This document shows positions 8,040-17,675 of a stretch of DNA of 64,000 nt, one piece after another. The DNA is taken from assembly GCF_017355965.1 (NCBI RefSeq), contig NZ_JAFIQW010000001.1:594977-658976 (forward strand), read 5' to 3'. A program made the position numbers and the translations under genes. Positions within the stretch are counted from its first letter, which is position 1. Every line of letters starts with the position of its first letter. The notes under the pieces were generated by a model. It searched no databases. It was not told the origin of the DNA and was given only the letters and a program-made list of their open reading frames with translations. This DNA comes from Desertivibrio insolitus (GTDB lineage: Bacteria > Actinomycetota > Actinomycetes > Actinomycetales > Microbacteriaceae).

Positions 8040-8732
8040 GTGGCTCAGCTGTTGATCCTGACCTCTTCGGTCAACACTGAGGTGCTGCCGGCGCTCGGGC
8101 TTCTCAGCCACAAGGTGCGGCAGATCCCCGCGGAACCCGCGCAGCTGGTCAACGCCCCCACCTCCGACGCGATCTTCGTCGACGCCCGCACCGATCTCGC
8201 GAGCTCGAAGTCGCTGTGCAAGATCCTCCGCACGACCGGCGTCAATGTTCCGCTCATCCTGGTGCTCACCGAGGGCGGCCTCACGGCCGTCAGCGCCGAC
8301 TGGGGCGTCGACGACGTGCTGCTCGAGACCGCGGGGCCGGCCGAGGTCGACGCCCGCATCCGTCTTGTCATCGGGCGGCTCGCGCAGGAGCAGTCGGCGT
8401 CGAAGATCCAGGCCTCCGGCGTCGTCATCGACGAGGCCAGCTACTCGGCCAAGGTGCACGGCCGCCCGCTCGACCTCACGTTCAAGGAGTTCGAGCTCCT
8501 CCGCTTCTTCGCCACGCACCCCTCCCGCGTGTTCACCCGCGAGCAGCTGCTGAGCGAGGTGTGGGGCTACGACTACTTCGGCGGCACCCGCACCGTCGAC
8601 GTGCACGTGCGGCGCCTGCGCGCGAAGCTCGGCGACCTCGAGTCGCTCATCGGCACGGTGCGCAACGTCGGCTACCGGTTCAACGTCTACGACGACGACG
8701 CGGATCGCCTTGCCAGCACGGTCTCGTCCTGA
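8040..8732 (+). CDS. glnR: GlnR, global nitrogen regulator (orphan OmpR-type)
   Basis: This encodes 230 residues. The N-terminal domain follows GlnR closely ([36 protein letters not shown]), with the conserved Asp48 that stabilises the dimer rather than acting in a phosphorelay. The C-terminal winged helix contains [12 protein letters not shown] and [19 protein letters not shown]. GlnR activates genes for ammonium assimilation and nitrate use. The GTG start at 8040 has GGAGG 10 bases upstream, and TAGACT at 8002-8007 is a possible -10. mshD follows with a 23-base overlap, as in mycobacterial synteny. Confidence 0.95.
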   Translation: MAQLLILTSSVNTEVLPALGLLSHKVRQIPAEPAQLVNAPTSDAIFVDARTDLASSKSLCKILRTTGVNVPLILVLTEGGLTAVSADWGVDDVLLETAGPAEVDARIRLVIGRLAQEQSASKIQASGVVIDEASYSAKVHGRPLDLTFKEFELLRFFATHPSRVFTREQLLSEVWGYDYFGGTRTVDVHVRRLRAKLGDLESLIGTVRNVGYRFNVYDDDADRLASTVSS

Positions 8733-9534
8733 GTTCCTCGACGCGCTGATCCGGCGGGCGCTCGACGAGGACGGCCAGCCGCCGTTCAACGACCAGGCCC
8801 TCGTCGAGTTCGACCGCGGCGAGCGCGAGCTCGTGCACCTCGGCACGGATGCCGCCGCGATCGCCGGCCCCACGGAGTTCGAGCTCGTCGTCGATCCCGC
8901 CGCCCGCGGCCGCGGCCTCGGCACCCGTCTGCTCGCCGAGGTGCTCTCCCGCTACGAGGGCGAGGTGCTCGCCTGGGCGCACGGCGACCATCCCGCGAGC
9001 CGAGCGCTCGCGGCCCGCACGGGCTTCGAGGCCGTGCGCACCCTGCTGCAACTGAGGGCACCGGTGCCCAACGACGGCCCCGAGCCCGCGGGCCTCCGTG
9101 CCTTCGACCCGGCGACGGATGCCTCGACGCTGCTCACCCTCAACGCCCTCGCCTTCGCGCACCACCCGGAGCAGGGCGCGATGACCCGCGACGACCTCGA
9201 CGCCCGCATGGCCGAGCCGTGGTTCGACCGCGACGACCTGCTGCTGCTCGAGCGCGAGGGCTCGGTCGCCGGGTTCTGCTGGCTCAAGGTCGAGGACGGG
9301 ATCGGCGAGTTCCACGTCGTCGGCGTGGACCCCGACCACCAGGGCCAGGGCCTCGGCCGCGTGCTCGTCGACGCCGGGTTCGCCCGGCTGCGCGCCCGCG
9401 GCATCCGGGTCTCCTCGCTCTACGTCGAGGCCGACAACGAGCCCGCGCTGCGGCTCTACCGCTCACGCGGCTTCACCGACCACACCATCGACGTGCAGTA
9501 CCGGCGTTCACTTCCCGTTCAACGGGGAACATGA
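8710..9534 (+). CDS. mshD: Mycothiol synthase MshD
   Basis: This encodes 274 residues with two GNAT acetyltransferase domains. The C-terminal one is the active half: [23 protein letters not shown] is the acetyl-CoA loop and [18 protein letters not shown] the family signature. The N-terminal domain keeps a similar loop ([16 protein letters not shown]). It acetylates the cysteinyl amine in the last step of mycothiol synthesis. A TTG start at 8710 overlaps the end of glnR by 23 bases. The last codons carry the PHO box of the downstream ppk gene. Confidence 0.92.
   Translation: MPARSRPEFLDALIRRALDEDGQPPFNDQALVEFDRGERELVHLGTDAAAIAGPTEFELVVDPAARGRGLGTRLLAEVLSRYEGEVLAWAHGDHPASRALAARTGFEAVRTLLQLRAPVPNDGPEPAGLRAFDPATDASTLLTLNALAFAHHPEQGAMTRDDLDARMAEPWFDRDDLLLLEREGSVAGFCWLKVEDGIGEFHVVGVDPDHQGQGLGRVLVDAGFARLRARGIRVSSLYVEADNEPALRLYRSRGFTDHTIDVQYRRSLPVQRGT
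9506..9527 (+). promoter_or_regulatory. PHO box upstream of ppk
   Basis: Two adjacent 11-bp units, GTTCACTTCCC (9506-9516) and GTTCAACGGGG (9517-9527), match the operator form seen before pstS. The site overlaps the 3' end of mshD and lies 60 bp before the ppk ATG. Confidence 0.65.
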
Positions 9535-9586
9535 TCCTCGGGCGGGCCCTTGCCGCACGGGCAGCCCGAAGTGGAAGGATGAGCCG

Positions 9587-11764
9587 ATGGAAAGCGACAT
9601 CTCCCTCGAAGAGTCGACGGTCGCCCCGGATTTCTTCGACGACGACTTCGACTCGAACGACAGCGTCGAAGAGGGCACCCTGCCCGGCGGGCGGTACCTC
9701 GACCGCGAACTGAGCTGGCTCGCCTTCAACACCCGCGTGCTCGAGCTCGCGGAGGACCCGCGCCTGCCGTTGCTCGAGCAGGTGAACTTCCTCGCGATCT
9801 TCGCCTCGAACCTCGACGAGTTCTTCATGGTGCGCGTCGCCGGCCTGAAGCGCCGCATCGCGACCGGCCTCGCCGTGCCGACGAACATCGGTCGCGGCCC
9901 CGCCGAGGTGCTCGAGGACATCAGCCGCAAGGCCCACGAACTGCAGGCCCGGCACGCCCGCGCCTTCCACGACCAGGTCAAGCCCGCCCTCGACGACGCC
10001 GGCATCCACGTCGAGACGTGGAGCGACCTCAACGAGGAGGATCGGCAGCGCATGGACGAGGTCTTCTCGCAGAAGATCTTCCCGGTGCTCATGCCCCTCG
10101 CGGTCGACCCGGCGCACCCCTTCCCGTACATCTCGGGGCTCTCGCTCAACCTCTCGGTGCGCGTGCGCAGCTCGAAGACGGGCCGCGTCGAGTTCGCACG
10201 CCTCAAGGTGCCGCAGGTCATTCCGCGCTTCGTGCCGCTGCCGGATGACGGGAGCGGCCGCACCCGCTTCATCCCGCTCGAGGACCTGATCTCCAACCAC
10301 CTCGAGGAGCTCTTCCCCGGCATGGAGATCCTCGAGCACCACGAGTTCCGCGTCACCCGCAACGAGGACGTGGAGATCGAGGAGGACGAGACCGAGAACC
10401 TCATCCAGGCGCTCGAGAAGGAGCTCCTGCGCCGCCGGTTCGGGCCGCCCATCCGGCTCGAGATCACCGACGACATGGACGACGTGACGCTGAGCCTGCT
10501 GATGCAGGAGCTCGACATCACCGAGCAGGAGGTCTACCGGCTGCCGGCCCCGCTCGACCTCGGCGGACTGTTCCAGCTGACCAAGCTCGACCGGCCGAAC
10601 CTGAAGTACAACAAGCACGTGCCGGTCACCTCGGCGGCGCTGCTGCCGTCGGACCCGACCGAGAAGGCGGACGTCTTCGCGTCGATCCGCAAGGGCGACA
10701 TCCTCGTCCACCACCCCTACGAGTCCTTCGCCACGAGCGTGCAGGCCTTCCTCGAGCAGGCGGCCGCCGACCCCGACGTGCTCGCGATCAAGCAGACGCT
10801 GTACCGCACGTCCGGCGACAGCCCCATCGTCGAGGCGCTGATCGACGCTGCGGAGTCGGGCAAGCAGGTGCTCGCCCTCGTCGAGATCAAGGCGCGCTTC
10901 GACGAGAGCAACAACATCGTCTGGGCGCGCAAGCTCGAACAGGCGGGCGTGCACGTCGTCTACGGCCTCGTCGGGCTCAAGACCCACTGCAAGCTCGCGA
11001 GCGTCATCCGCCAGGAGAAGGGCGAGCTGCGCCACTACACGCACATCGGCACGGGCAACTACAACCCCAAGACCAGCCGCCTCTACGAGGACTTCGGCCT
11101 GTTCACCGCCGACGACGAGGTAGGGCGCGACGTCACCCGGCTGTTCAACGAGCTCTCCGGCTACGCCATCGAGAAGAAGTTCAAGCGTCTGCTCGTCGCC
11201 CCGCTGCACCTGCGCAAGGGGCTGCTCAAGCACATCCAGCACGAGACGGAGAACGCCCGGAAGGGGCTGCCCTCCGGCATCCGGATCAAGGTCAACTCGA
11301 TGGTCGACGAGGCGATCATCGACGGCCTCTACCGTGCGAGCCAGGCCGGCGTGCCGGTCGACATCTGGGTGCGCGGTATCTGCGCGCTGAAGCCGGGCGA
11401 GCCGGGCCTCAGCGAGACCATCCGCGTGCGCTCGATCCTCGGCCGCTACCTCGAGCACTCGCGCATCTTCTCGTTCCACAACAACGGCGAGACCCGCACC
11501 TACATCGGCAGCGCCGACATGATGCACCGCAACCTCGACCGCCGGGTCGAGGCCCTCGTGCGCCTGAGCGACCGCAACCACATCGCCGAGCTCGGGCGGC
11601 TCTTCGACCTGGCCATGGCCGACACGACCTCGTCGTGGCACCTCCGCGCCGACGGCACGTGGACCCGCCACTCGCTCAGCGAGAAGGAGGTGCCGCTCAA
11701 CGACCTGCAGAACGTCGTGATGCGCCGCGTCTCGCAGCGCAGGAGGGGCGGATCGCTCCGGTGA
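9587..11764 (+). CDS. ppk: Polyphosphate kinase 1
   Basis: This encodes 725 residues, normal for PPK1. It makes inorganic polyphosphate from ATP reversibly. An acidic N-terminal extension (about residues 1-40) precedes the helical domain ([19 protein letters not shown]). The C-terminal phospholipase D-like halves hold the autophosphorylated His486 in [19 protein letters not shown] and the second His-containing region [12 protein letters not shown]. The next gene starts inside its stop codon. A PHO box upstream suggests induction on phosphate limitation. Confidence 0.97.
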   Translation: MESDISLEESTVAPDFFDDDFDSNDSVEEGTLPGGRYLDRELSWLAFNTRVLELAEDPRLPLLEQVNFLAIFASNLDEFFMVRVAGLKRRIATGLAVPTNIGRGPAEVLEDISRKAHELQARHARAFHDQVKPALDDAGIHVETWSDLNEEDRQRMDEVFSQKIFPVLMPLAVDPAHPFPYISGLSLNLSVRVRSSKTGRVEFARLKVPQVIPRFVPLPDDGSGRTRFIPLEDLISNHLEELFPGMEILEHHEFRVTRNEDVEIEEDETENLIQALEKELLRRRFGPPIRLEITDDMDDVTLSLLMQELDITEQEVYRLPAPLDLGGLFQLTKLDRPNLKYNKHVPVTSAALLPSDPTEKADVFASIRKGDILVHHPYESFATSVQAFLEQAAADPDVLAIKQTLYRTSGDSPIVEALIDAAESGKQVLALVEIKARFDESNNIVWARKLEQAGVHVVYGLVGLKTHCKLASVIRQEKGELRHYTHIGTGNYNPKTSRLYEDFGLFTADDEVGRDVTRLFNELSGYAIEKKFKRLLVAPLHLRKGLLKHIQHETENARKGLPSGIRIKVNSMVDEAIIDGLYRASQAGVPVDIWVRGICALKPGEPGLSETIRVRSILGRYLEHSRIFSFHNNGETRTYIGSADMMHRNLDRRVEALVRLSDRNHIAELGRLFDLAMADTTSSWHLRADGTWTRHSLSEKEVPLNDLQNVVMRRVSQRRRGGSLR

Positions 11765-12705
11765 GCTCCCTCCCGCCCGTCCAGGCGGCCGGAGCCCTCT
11801 GCTGGAGGGTCGTCGACGGTCGCGTGCGCGTGCTCGTCGTGCACCGGGCGACCCACGGTGACGTGTCGCTGCCCAAGGGCAAGCTCGACCGCGGGGAGAT
11901 GCTGCCGACGGCCGCCGCCCGAGAGGTGCGCGAGGAGACGGGCATCGCGGCGGCGCTGGGCGCCCCGCTCGGCACCGTGCGGTACACGCTGCCCGGCGGG
12001 CGCGGCAAGGTGGTGCACTACTGGTCGGCGGAGGTCACCGACGAGCAGGTCGCGAAGGCGAAGTTCAAGCCGAACCACGAGATCGAGGCACTCGAGTGGC
12101 TGTCGGTGCGCGCCGCCGTGAAGAAGGTGACGTACACGCACGACGCCGAGCTGCTCGAACTCTTCGCCTCCCGGCTCGAGGCGGGCATCGCCCGCACGTT
12201 CCCCCTCGTGCTGCTCCGGCACGGCAAGGCCACCCCCCGCGGCGACTGGCGCGGCACGGATGCCTCGCGGCCCCTCCTCCCCCGCGGCCGCGAGCAGGCG
12301 CGCGCCGTCGCGCCCGCGATCGCGGCGTGGGCCCCCCGCAAGCTCGTCTCGAGTCCGGCGGCGCGCTGCGTCGAGACCGTCGCCCCGCTCGCGAAACTGC
12401 TGCGCCGTGGCATCAGCGAGGTGCCCGACATCAGCCAGGACGCGTGGGAGGACGGCACCGCCGACGTCGCGGCAGTGATCGACCGTCGGCTGGCGAAGGG
12501 GAAGGGCGCCGTGCTGTGCAGCCACGGCCCCGTGCTGCCGGAGCTCGTGCGCGAACTCGCGCAGCGGACGGGCGAACCGTTGACGGCGGAGCTGCGACGC
12601 GCTGCCGCGCTCGCGCCCGGGGAGTTCACGGTCGTGCACGTGCCCAAAGAACGAGCATCGTCCGGAATCGTCGCGACCGAAACCCATACTCCGGCCGTCG
12701 TCTGA
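11761..12705 (+). CDS. mutT1: Nudix hydrolase fused to SixA-type histidine phosphatase (MutT1-like)
   Basis: This encodes 314 residues. The N-terminal Nudix domain has the full box from [10 protein letters not shown] to REVREETGI. The C-terminal histidine phosphatase domain starts [15 protein letters not shown] and has the second histidine in [11 protein letters not shown]. The same fusion, mycobacterial MutT1, hydrolyses 8-oxo-GTP/dGTP and diadenosine polyphosphates, and it also lies beside ppk. The GTG at 11761 overlaps the ppk TGA by four bases, so the two are coupled. The catalytic assignment is from family knowledge. Confidence 0.9.
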   Translation: MSSLPPVQAAGALCWRVVDGRVRVLVVHRATHGDVSLPKGKLDRGEMLPTAAAREVREETGIAAALGAPLGTVRYTLPGGRGKVVHYWSAEVTDEQVAKAKFKPNHEIEALEWLSVRAAVKKVTYTHDAELLELFASRLEAGIARTFPLVLLRHGKATPRGDWRGTDASRPLLPRGREQARAVAPAIAAWAPRKLVSSPAARCVETVAPLAKLLRRGISEVPDISQDAWEDGTADVAAVIDRRLAKGKGAVLCSHGPVLPELVRELAQRTGEPLTAELRRAAALAPGEFTVVHVPKERASSGIVATETHTPAVV

Positions 12706-12708
12706 GCT

Positions 12709-12741
12709 GTTCGCGGCCTGTTCACCTTCCGTTCACCGGGA
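12709..12741 (+). promoter_or_regulatory. PHO box upstream of pstS
   Basis: Three 11-bp direct repeats are contiguous: GTTCGCGGCCT (12709), GTTCACCTTCC (12720) and GTTCACCGGGA (12731). This is the best match in the window to the PhoP/RegX3 operator and lies 93 bp before the pstS start. Confidence 0.85.
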
Positions 12742-12833
12742 GCGACCAATCTCGACGTCTGCCGGTCGTACGGTCGCCTGCGGGTCGAGCACCAGACCCG
12801 AACCTCTGTAATCAAGATCCCGAAGGGATGACT

Positions 12834-13937
12834 GTGAACTTCAAGCGTTACGGCGCCGTTGCGGCCATGGCCGTTGCCGGCACGATGCTTCTGACCTCCT
12901 GCGCCGCGAACGAGGGCACCTCCGCCGCCGGTTCGAGCGACGCCCCCGCGAGCGACCTCGCCGGCGACATCAGCGCCTCGGGCGCCTCGTCGCAGCAGGC
13001 CGCTCAGGAGGCCTGGGTCGCCGAGTTCCAGGGTGCGAACCCGGACGTCACCATCAACTACGACCCGACCGGTTCCGGCACGGGTCGCGAGAACTTCATC
13101 GCCGGCTCCAGCGCCTTCATCGGCTCGGACCGCGCGTACAAGACGGACGAGATCGCCGAGGCGACCTTCGGCGCCTGCGCTCCCGACTCGGGCATCGTCG
13201 AGCTCCCGCTCTACATCTCCCCGATCGCCGTGATCTTCAACCTCGAGGGCATCGACACCCTGAACCTCGACGCCGCCACGATCGCGAACATCTTCAACGG
13301 CACGATCACCAACTGGAACGACCCGGCGATCGCCGCCTCGAACGAGGGCGTCGAGCTCCCCGACCTCGCGATCTCGCCGGTCCACCGCCAGGACGACTCG
13401 GGCACCACCGAGAACTTCACCGCGTACCTCAACGAGGCCGCGCCCGAGGCGTGGACCAACGAGCCCGACGGCGTCTGGCCGCTCGAGGGCGGCGAGGCCG
13501 CTCAGGGCACCTCCGGTGTCGTCGACGCCGTCAAGGGCGGCCAGGGCACCATCGGCTACGCCGACGCGTCGCGCGCCGGTGACCTCGGCACCGTCGCGGT
13601 GCAGGTCGCCGACGGCTCGTTCGTCGAGTTCTCGCCGGAGGCCGCGGCCGCCGTCGTCGACGCGTCGGGCTACGAGGAGGGCCGCACCGAGGGTGACCTC
13701 GCGATCGCCCTCGACCGTGCCGGCGCCGAGGCGGGCACCTACCCCGTCGTGCTCGTCTCCTACCTGATCGCCTGCGAGCAGTACGAGGACGCGAACACCG
13801 CCGAGGTCGTCAAGGCGTACCTCAGCTACATCGCCAGCGAGGAGGGCCAGCAGGCCGCCGCGGACAACGCCGGGTCGGCCCCGATCTCCGACACGCTCCG
13901 CACCGACGTCGAGGCCGCTCTCGAGCTGATCTCCTAA
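12834..13937 (+). CDS. pstS: Phosphate ABC transporter substrate-binding lipoprotein PstS
   Basis: This encodes 367 residues. The signal peptide ends in the lipobox LTSC with Cys23 as lipid anchor. Phosphate-binding segments typical of PstS are present (GSGTGRENFIAG, IGSDRAY, HRQDDSGTTENFT). The GTG at 12834 is preferred over the ATG at 12828 because the AAGGGA ribosome site is then five bases away instead of touching the start codon. It is the first gene of pstSCAB, behind a three-unit PHO box. A stem-loop lies between it and pstC. Confidence 0.95.
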   Translation: MNFKRYGAVAAMAVAGTMLLTSCAANEGTSAAGSSDAPASDLAGDISASGASSQQAAQEAWVAEFQGANPDVTINYDPTGSGTGRENFIAGSSAFIGSDRAYKTDEIAEATFGACAPDSGIVELPLYISPIAVIFNLEGIDTLNLDAATIANIFNGTITNWNDPAIAASNEGVELPDLAISPVHRQDDSGTTENFTAYLNEAAPEAWTNEPDGVWPLEGGEAAQGTSGVVDAVKGGQGTIGYADASRAGDLGTVAVQVADGSFVEFSPEAAAAVVDASGYEEGRTEGDLAIALDRAGAEAGTYPVVLVSYLIACEQYEDANTAEVVKAYLSYIASEEGQQAAADNAGSAPISDTLRTDVEAALELIS

Positions 13938-13952
13938 GCACCACCTCCGACT

Positions 13953-13997
13953 GTCCCGGTCCGGGAACGACGACTAGATTCGTACCCGGACCGGGGC
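13953..13997 (+). terminator. Intercistronic stem-loop after pstS
   Basis: A 13-bp stem with one G-U pair (13953-13965 / 13985-13997, core CCCGGTCCGGG) encloses a 19-base loop 15 bases after the pstS stop. It may be a leaky terminator or 3' stabiliser that gives excess PstS over PstCAB. Confidence 0.6.
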
Positions 13998-14080
13998 AGG
14001 CTGAGCAGGGATTCGGACGTCCGTCCGCGCCTCCGCTGAGCCTCGTCCCAGCAACACCTCTGAGGGAGCGACCCGACCGA

Positions 14081-15028
14081 ATGACCGCGACCACCGGCAC
14101 CCAGCGAATGCGCGCGAAGCAGCGCCCAGGCGACCGCATCTTCTCGAGCACGGCCGTCGGCGCCGGCGTCATCATCCTGCTGACCCTCGCCGCGGTGACG
14201 ATCTTCCTCATCGTGGAGTCGATCCCCGCCTTCACGACGAACCCCGAGGAGAACCCGATCCTCGAGGGGCAGAGCTTCCTCTCCTACGTCGCGCCGCTGA
14301 TCTTCGGCACGCTGTACTCGTCGCTGATCGCGCTCGTGCTCGCGACGCCGCTCGCGATCGGCATCGCGCTGTTCATCTCCCACTACGCGCCGCGCAAGCT
14401 CGCGCAGGGCCTCGGCTACATCATCGATCTGCTCGCCGCCGTGCCCTCGGTCGTCTTCGGCCTCTGGGGCGGCCTCGTGCTCGCCCCGCTCGTGCAACCC
14501 CTCTACGTCTGGCTGAACGAGAACCTCGGCTGGATCCCCCTCTTCGCCGGTCAGGTCTCCGCGACCGGCCGCACGCTCGCGACGGCGTCGATCGTGCTCG
14601 CCGTCATGGTGCTGCCGATCATGACCGCGATCTGCCGCGAGGTCTTCCTCCAGGCGCCGCGCCTGCACGAGGAGGCGGCTCTCGCCCTCGGCGCCACGCG
14701 CTGGGAGATGATCAAGATGGCCGTGCTCCCCTACGCCCGCGGCGGCATCGTGTCGGGCATGATGCTCGGTCTCGGTCGCGCGCTCGGCGAGACCATGGCC
14801 GTCACCATGGTGCTCTCCGCCTCCGGCGGCGTCGGCTTCGCGATCCTCACCGCGAGCAACCCCTCGACCATCCCGGCGAACATCGCCCTCTCGTTCCCCG
14901 AGGCCTACGGCGAGGGCATCTCCGTGCTCATCGCGACCGGTCTCGTGCTGTTCGTGGTCACCTTCGCGGTGAACGCGTTCGCCCGCTACATCGTCAGCCG
15001 CCGCAAGGACTTCTCGGGAGCCAACTGA
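14081..15028 (+). CDS. pstC: Phosphate ABC transporter permease PstC
   Basis: This encodes 315 residues with six membrane segments. The permease loop that docks the ATPase reads EEAALALGATRWEMIKMAVLPYARGG, the EAA motif of PstC. The ATG at 14081 follows a GAGGGAGCG ribosome site. Its stop overlaps the pstA start by one base (TGATG), so the permease pair is coupled. It forms the membrane channel of the high-affinity phosphate importer with PstA. Confidence 0.95.
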   Translation: MTATTGTQRMRAKQRPGDRIFSSTAVGAGVIILLTLAAVTIFLIVESIPAFTTNPEENPILEGQSFLSYVAPLIFGTLYSSLIALVLATPLAIGIALFISHYAPRKLAQGLGYIIDLLAAVPSVVFGLWGGLVLAPLVQPLYVWLNENLGWIPLFAGQVSATGRTLATASIVLAVMVLPIMTAICREVFLQAPRLHEEAALALGATRWEMIKMAVLPYARGGIVSGMMLGLGRALGETMAVTMVLSASGGVGFAILTASNPSTIPANIALSFPEAYGEGISVLIATGLVLFVVTFAVNAFARYIVSRRKDFSGAN

Positions 15029-16101
15029 TGTCCGTCGCCGCCACTCCCGTCGAGAACGCCCTCACCTCGGGCCGTCTCCCCAAGCTCGCCCCCTGGGGCA
15101 TCCTCGTCGCCTCCTGGGTCGCCGCGGCGGTCGTCTTCGGGCTGCTCGCCGCCGCCGGGTCGACCGACTTCTCCCTCGTCGCCGCGATCTTCTGGGGCAC
15201 GCTGCTCTACGTCGCCGCGATCTTCGTCGTCTCGCTCCTCATCGAGGGCGACCGCAAGGCCCGCGACCGCTTCGTCACCGCCCTCGTGGTGCTCGCGTTC
15301 GTCGTCGCGCTGCTCCCGCTGATCTCCCTCGTGTCGACCGTGCTCGCCAATGGGCTCGCGCGCTTCGACCTGCAGTACTTCACCTACTCCATGCGCAACG
15401 TGGTCGGCGCGGGCGGTGGCGCGAGCCACGCCATCACGGGCACGCTGCTCATGACGATCGCCGCGACGGTCATCTCGGTGCCGATCGGCCTCATGACCTC
15501 GATCTACCTCGTCGAGTACGGCCGGGGTCACCTCGCCCGGGCGATCACATTCCTCGTCGACGTCATGACGGGTATCCCCTCGATCGTCGCCGGCCTCTTC
15601 GCCTACGCCGTCTTCGAGCTGGTCTTCGGACCGGGCATCCGCCTCGGCATCGGCGGCGCGATCGCGCTCTCCGTGCTCATGATCCCGGTCGTGGTCCGCT
15701 CCAGCGAGGAGCTGCTGCGCCTGGTGCCGAACGAGCTCCGCGAGGCCTCGTACGCGCTCGGCGTGCCGAAGTGGGCGACGATCGTGAAGGTCGTGCTGCC
15801 GACATCCGTCGCCGGCCTCACCACCGGTGTGATGCTCGCCATCGCCCGCGTCATCGGTGAGACCGCCCCGCTGCTGATCATCGCCGGATTCACGCAGAGC
15901 CTGAACACGAACCTGTTCGACGGAAGAATGCAGTCGCTTCCGGTGTTCGTATATCAGAGCTACGCGAACCCGGGCACCGACGCTCAGGCCTACATCGACC
16001 GGGCCTGGGCCGGAGCTCTCACCCTGATCCTGATCGTGATGATCCTCAACCTCGTGGCCCGGCTCGTCGCGCGGTTCTTCGCCCCCAAGCTCGGCCGCTA
16101 A
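15028..16101 (+). CDS. pstA: Phosphate ABC transporter permease PstA
   Basis: This encodes 357 residues. The N-terminal part adds about two membrane segments (residues 25-75) before the usual six-segment permease core. The EAA loop is [40 protein letters not shown] is typical of PstA. The start overlaps the pstC stop by one base. The family is usually near 300 residues, so the extended N-terminus is an actinobacterial trait rather than a wrong start. Confidence 0.95.
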   Translation: MSVAATPVENALTSGRLPKLAPWGILVASWVAAAVVFGLLAAAGSTDFSLVAAIFWGTLLYVAAIFVVSLLIEGDRKARDRFVTALVVLAFVVALLPLISLVSTVLANGLARFDLQYFTYSMRNVVGAGGGASHAITGTLLMTIAATVISVPIGLMTSIYLVEYGRGHLARAITFLVDVMTGIPSIVAGLFAYAVFELVFGPGIRLGIGGAIALSVLMIPVVVRSSEELLRLVPNELREASYALGVPKWATIVKVVLPTSVAGLTTGVMLAIARVIGETAPLLIIAGFTQSLNTNLFDGRMQSLPVFVYQSYANPGTDAQAYIDRAWAGALTLILIVMILNLVARLVARFFAPKLGR

Positions 16102-16115
16102 GGAGAAAGAGCACC

Positions 16116-16895
16116 TTGTCCAAGCGCATCGAAGTCAACGACCTCAACGTCTACTACGGCAAGTTCAAGGCCGTCGAGGGCGTCTCGCTCACCATCGAGC
16201 CCCGCACCGTCACCGCCTTCATCGGCCCCTCGGGTTGCGGCAAGTCGACGTTCCTCCGCACCCTCAACCGCATGCACGAGGTCATCCCCGGCGCGACGGT
16301 CGAGGGCGAGGTGCTGATCGACGGCAACAACCTCTACGGCCAGGGTGTCGACCCGGTGCTCGTGCGCCGTCAGGTCGGCATGGTGTTCCAGCGCCCCAAC
16401 CCGTTCCCCACGATGTCGATCCGCGACAACGTGCTCGCCGGCGTCAAGCTCAACAACCGGCGGATGTCGAAGAGCGACCAGGACGAGCTCGTCGAGAAGT
16501 CCCTCAAGGGCGCGAACCTCTGGAACGAGGTGAAGGACCGCCTGAACCTGCCCGGCTCCGGCCTCTCGGGTGGTCAGCAGCAGCGTCTGTGCATCGCGCG
16601 CGCGATCGCGGTCTCGCCCGACGTCATCCTGATGGACGAGCCCTGCTCCGCCCTCGACCCGATCTCGACCCTCGCGATCGAGGACCTCATCGAGGAGATG
16701 AAGCAGGACTACACGATCGTCATCGTCACCCACAACATGCAGCAGGCGAGCCGCGTCAGCGACCGTACGGCGTTCTTCAACATCGCCGGCACCGGCAAGC
16801 CGGGCAAGCTCATCGAGTACGACGACACCCACACGATCTTCTCGAACCCGTCCGTGCAGGCGACCGAGGACTACGTCTCGGGCCGCTTCGGATAA
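16116..16895 (+). CDS. pstB: Phosphate ABC transporter ATPase PstB
   Basis: This encodes 259 residues. Walker A is GPSGCGKST, the signature [14 protein letters not shown] and Walker [14 protein letters not shown], all intact. It powers phosphate import through PstC-PstA. The TTG at 16116 is the start because AGGAGAAAG lies at the right distance and the usual N-terminus [12 protein letters not shown] follows. It ends the operon at a strong hairpin; phoU is 12 kb away instead of in the operon. Confidence 0.96.
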   Translation: MSKRIEVNDLNVYYGKFKAVEGVSLTIEPRTVTAFIGPSGCGKSTFLRTLNRMHEVIPGATVEGEVLIDGNNLYGQGVDPVLVRRQVGMVFQRPNPFPTMSIRDNVLAGVKLNNRRMSKSDQDELVEKSLKGANLWNEVKDRLNLPGSGLSGGQQQRLCIARAIAVSPDVILMDEPCSALDPISTLAIEDLIEEMKQDYTIVIVTHNMQQASRVSDRTAFFNIAGTGKPGKLIEYDDTHTIFSNPSVQATEDYVSGRFG

Positions 16896-16905
16896 TCGGA
16901 TGCCA

Positions 16906-16941
16906 CGAAGGGGGCTGGACCGCACGGTCCGGCCCCCTTCG
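16906..16941. terminator. Bidirectional terminator after pstB
   Basis: A 16-bp stem with one G-U pair (16906-16921 / 16926-16941, arm CGAAGGGGGCTGGACC) and the loop GCAC separate convergent pstB and the TetR gene. Confidence 0.85.
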
Positions 16942-16945
16942 TCGT

Positions 16946-17593
16946 TCAGCCCGCGTCGCGGCGCGCACGCTCCAGCCCGTCGAGGATGAGGTCGAGCCCC
17001 CAGCCGAACTCGTCGCCGTAGTCGTAGCCCGGCTGCATGACGTGCTCCGACGCCATCGCGGCGAGGTTCGGGAAGCGGTCGACGGGGAACTGCGCGAGCA
17101 TCGCCTGCGCGACCTCGGCCACGTCGTCGCCGTCGAACGGCAACGCCTTCTCGGTCAGCACGAAGCCGTAGACGTACCCGTCGAGCACGGAGTACGCGTG
17201 CGCCGCCTGCGTGAGCGAAAAGCCGTTCGCCCGCAGGCAGGCGAGCAGGGCCTCGTGATGCGCGAGGTTCGCCGCGCCGGGCATCGCGCGCGACTCCATG
17301 AGCGGGATCGCCCAGCGGTGCCGCAGCAGCACCTCCCGCGTCGCGAGGTAGCGGGGCCGCAACTCGTCGCGCCAACCGCCGGCCGGGTCCGGCAGCGGGA
17401 TCTCGGCGTAGACGGCGTCGACCATCGCGTCGAGGAGGTCCTCCTTGTTGCGCACGTGGTTGTAGAGCGACATCGCCTCCACGCCGAGCGACTCCCCCAG
17501 CTTGCGCATGCTGAGAGCCTCGGCTCCCGTCGCGTCCGCGAGCCCGATGGCCGCCTCCACCACGCGCTGCCGTGTCAGTGCCGCTCGAGCCAC
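16946..17593 (-). CDS. TetR-family transcriptional repressor
   Basis: This encodes 215 residues. The N-terminal helix-turn-helix covers about residues 8-52 ([31 protein letters not shown]), with the MSLYNHV recognition helix of the TetR class. The C-terminal part resembles the tetracycline-repressor ligand domain. The GTG start at 17593 faces the quinone oxidoreductase gene at 17676. Two perfect palindromes between them are its likely operators, so it probably represses both itself and the oxidoreductase until a small molecule binds. Confidence 0.9.
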   Translation of the reverse strand: MARAALTRQRVVEAAIGLADATGAEALSMRKLGESLGVEAMSLYNHVRNKEDLLDAMVDAVYAEIPLPDPAGGWRDELRPRYLATREVLLRHRWAIPLMESRAMPGAANLAHHEALLACLRANGFSLTQAAHAYSVLDGYVYGFVLTEKALPFDGDDVAEVAQAMLAQFPVDRFPNLAAMASEHVMQPGYDYGDEFGWGLDLILDGLERARRDAG

Positions 17594-17611
17594 CGCGCCT
17601 CCTATCGCCGA

Positions 17612-17651
17612 TTGACAACCTTACGGCGTAAGTACAGACTTACGGCGTAAG
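17612..17651. promoter_or_regulatory. Divergent promoter with two TetR operators
   Basis: The perfect palindrome CTTACGGCGTAAG occurs twice (17620-17632 and 17639-17651), centres 19 bp apart. TTGACA at 17612-17617 is a good -35 for the oxidoreductase gene; both operators lie downstream of it, where a bound repressor would block initiation. Confidence 0.8.
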
Positions 17652-17675
17652 CAATAGCCCGAGAAGGAGCCGACC

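Noticed and set aside
12096..12833. Long open frame extending pstS upstream through the MutT1-like gene
   Set aside because: It is an arginine-rich shadow of the Nudix/SixA gene. The pstS signal peptide, ribosome site and PHO box fix the start at 12834.
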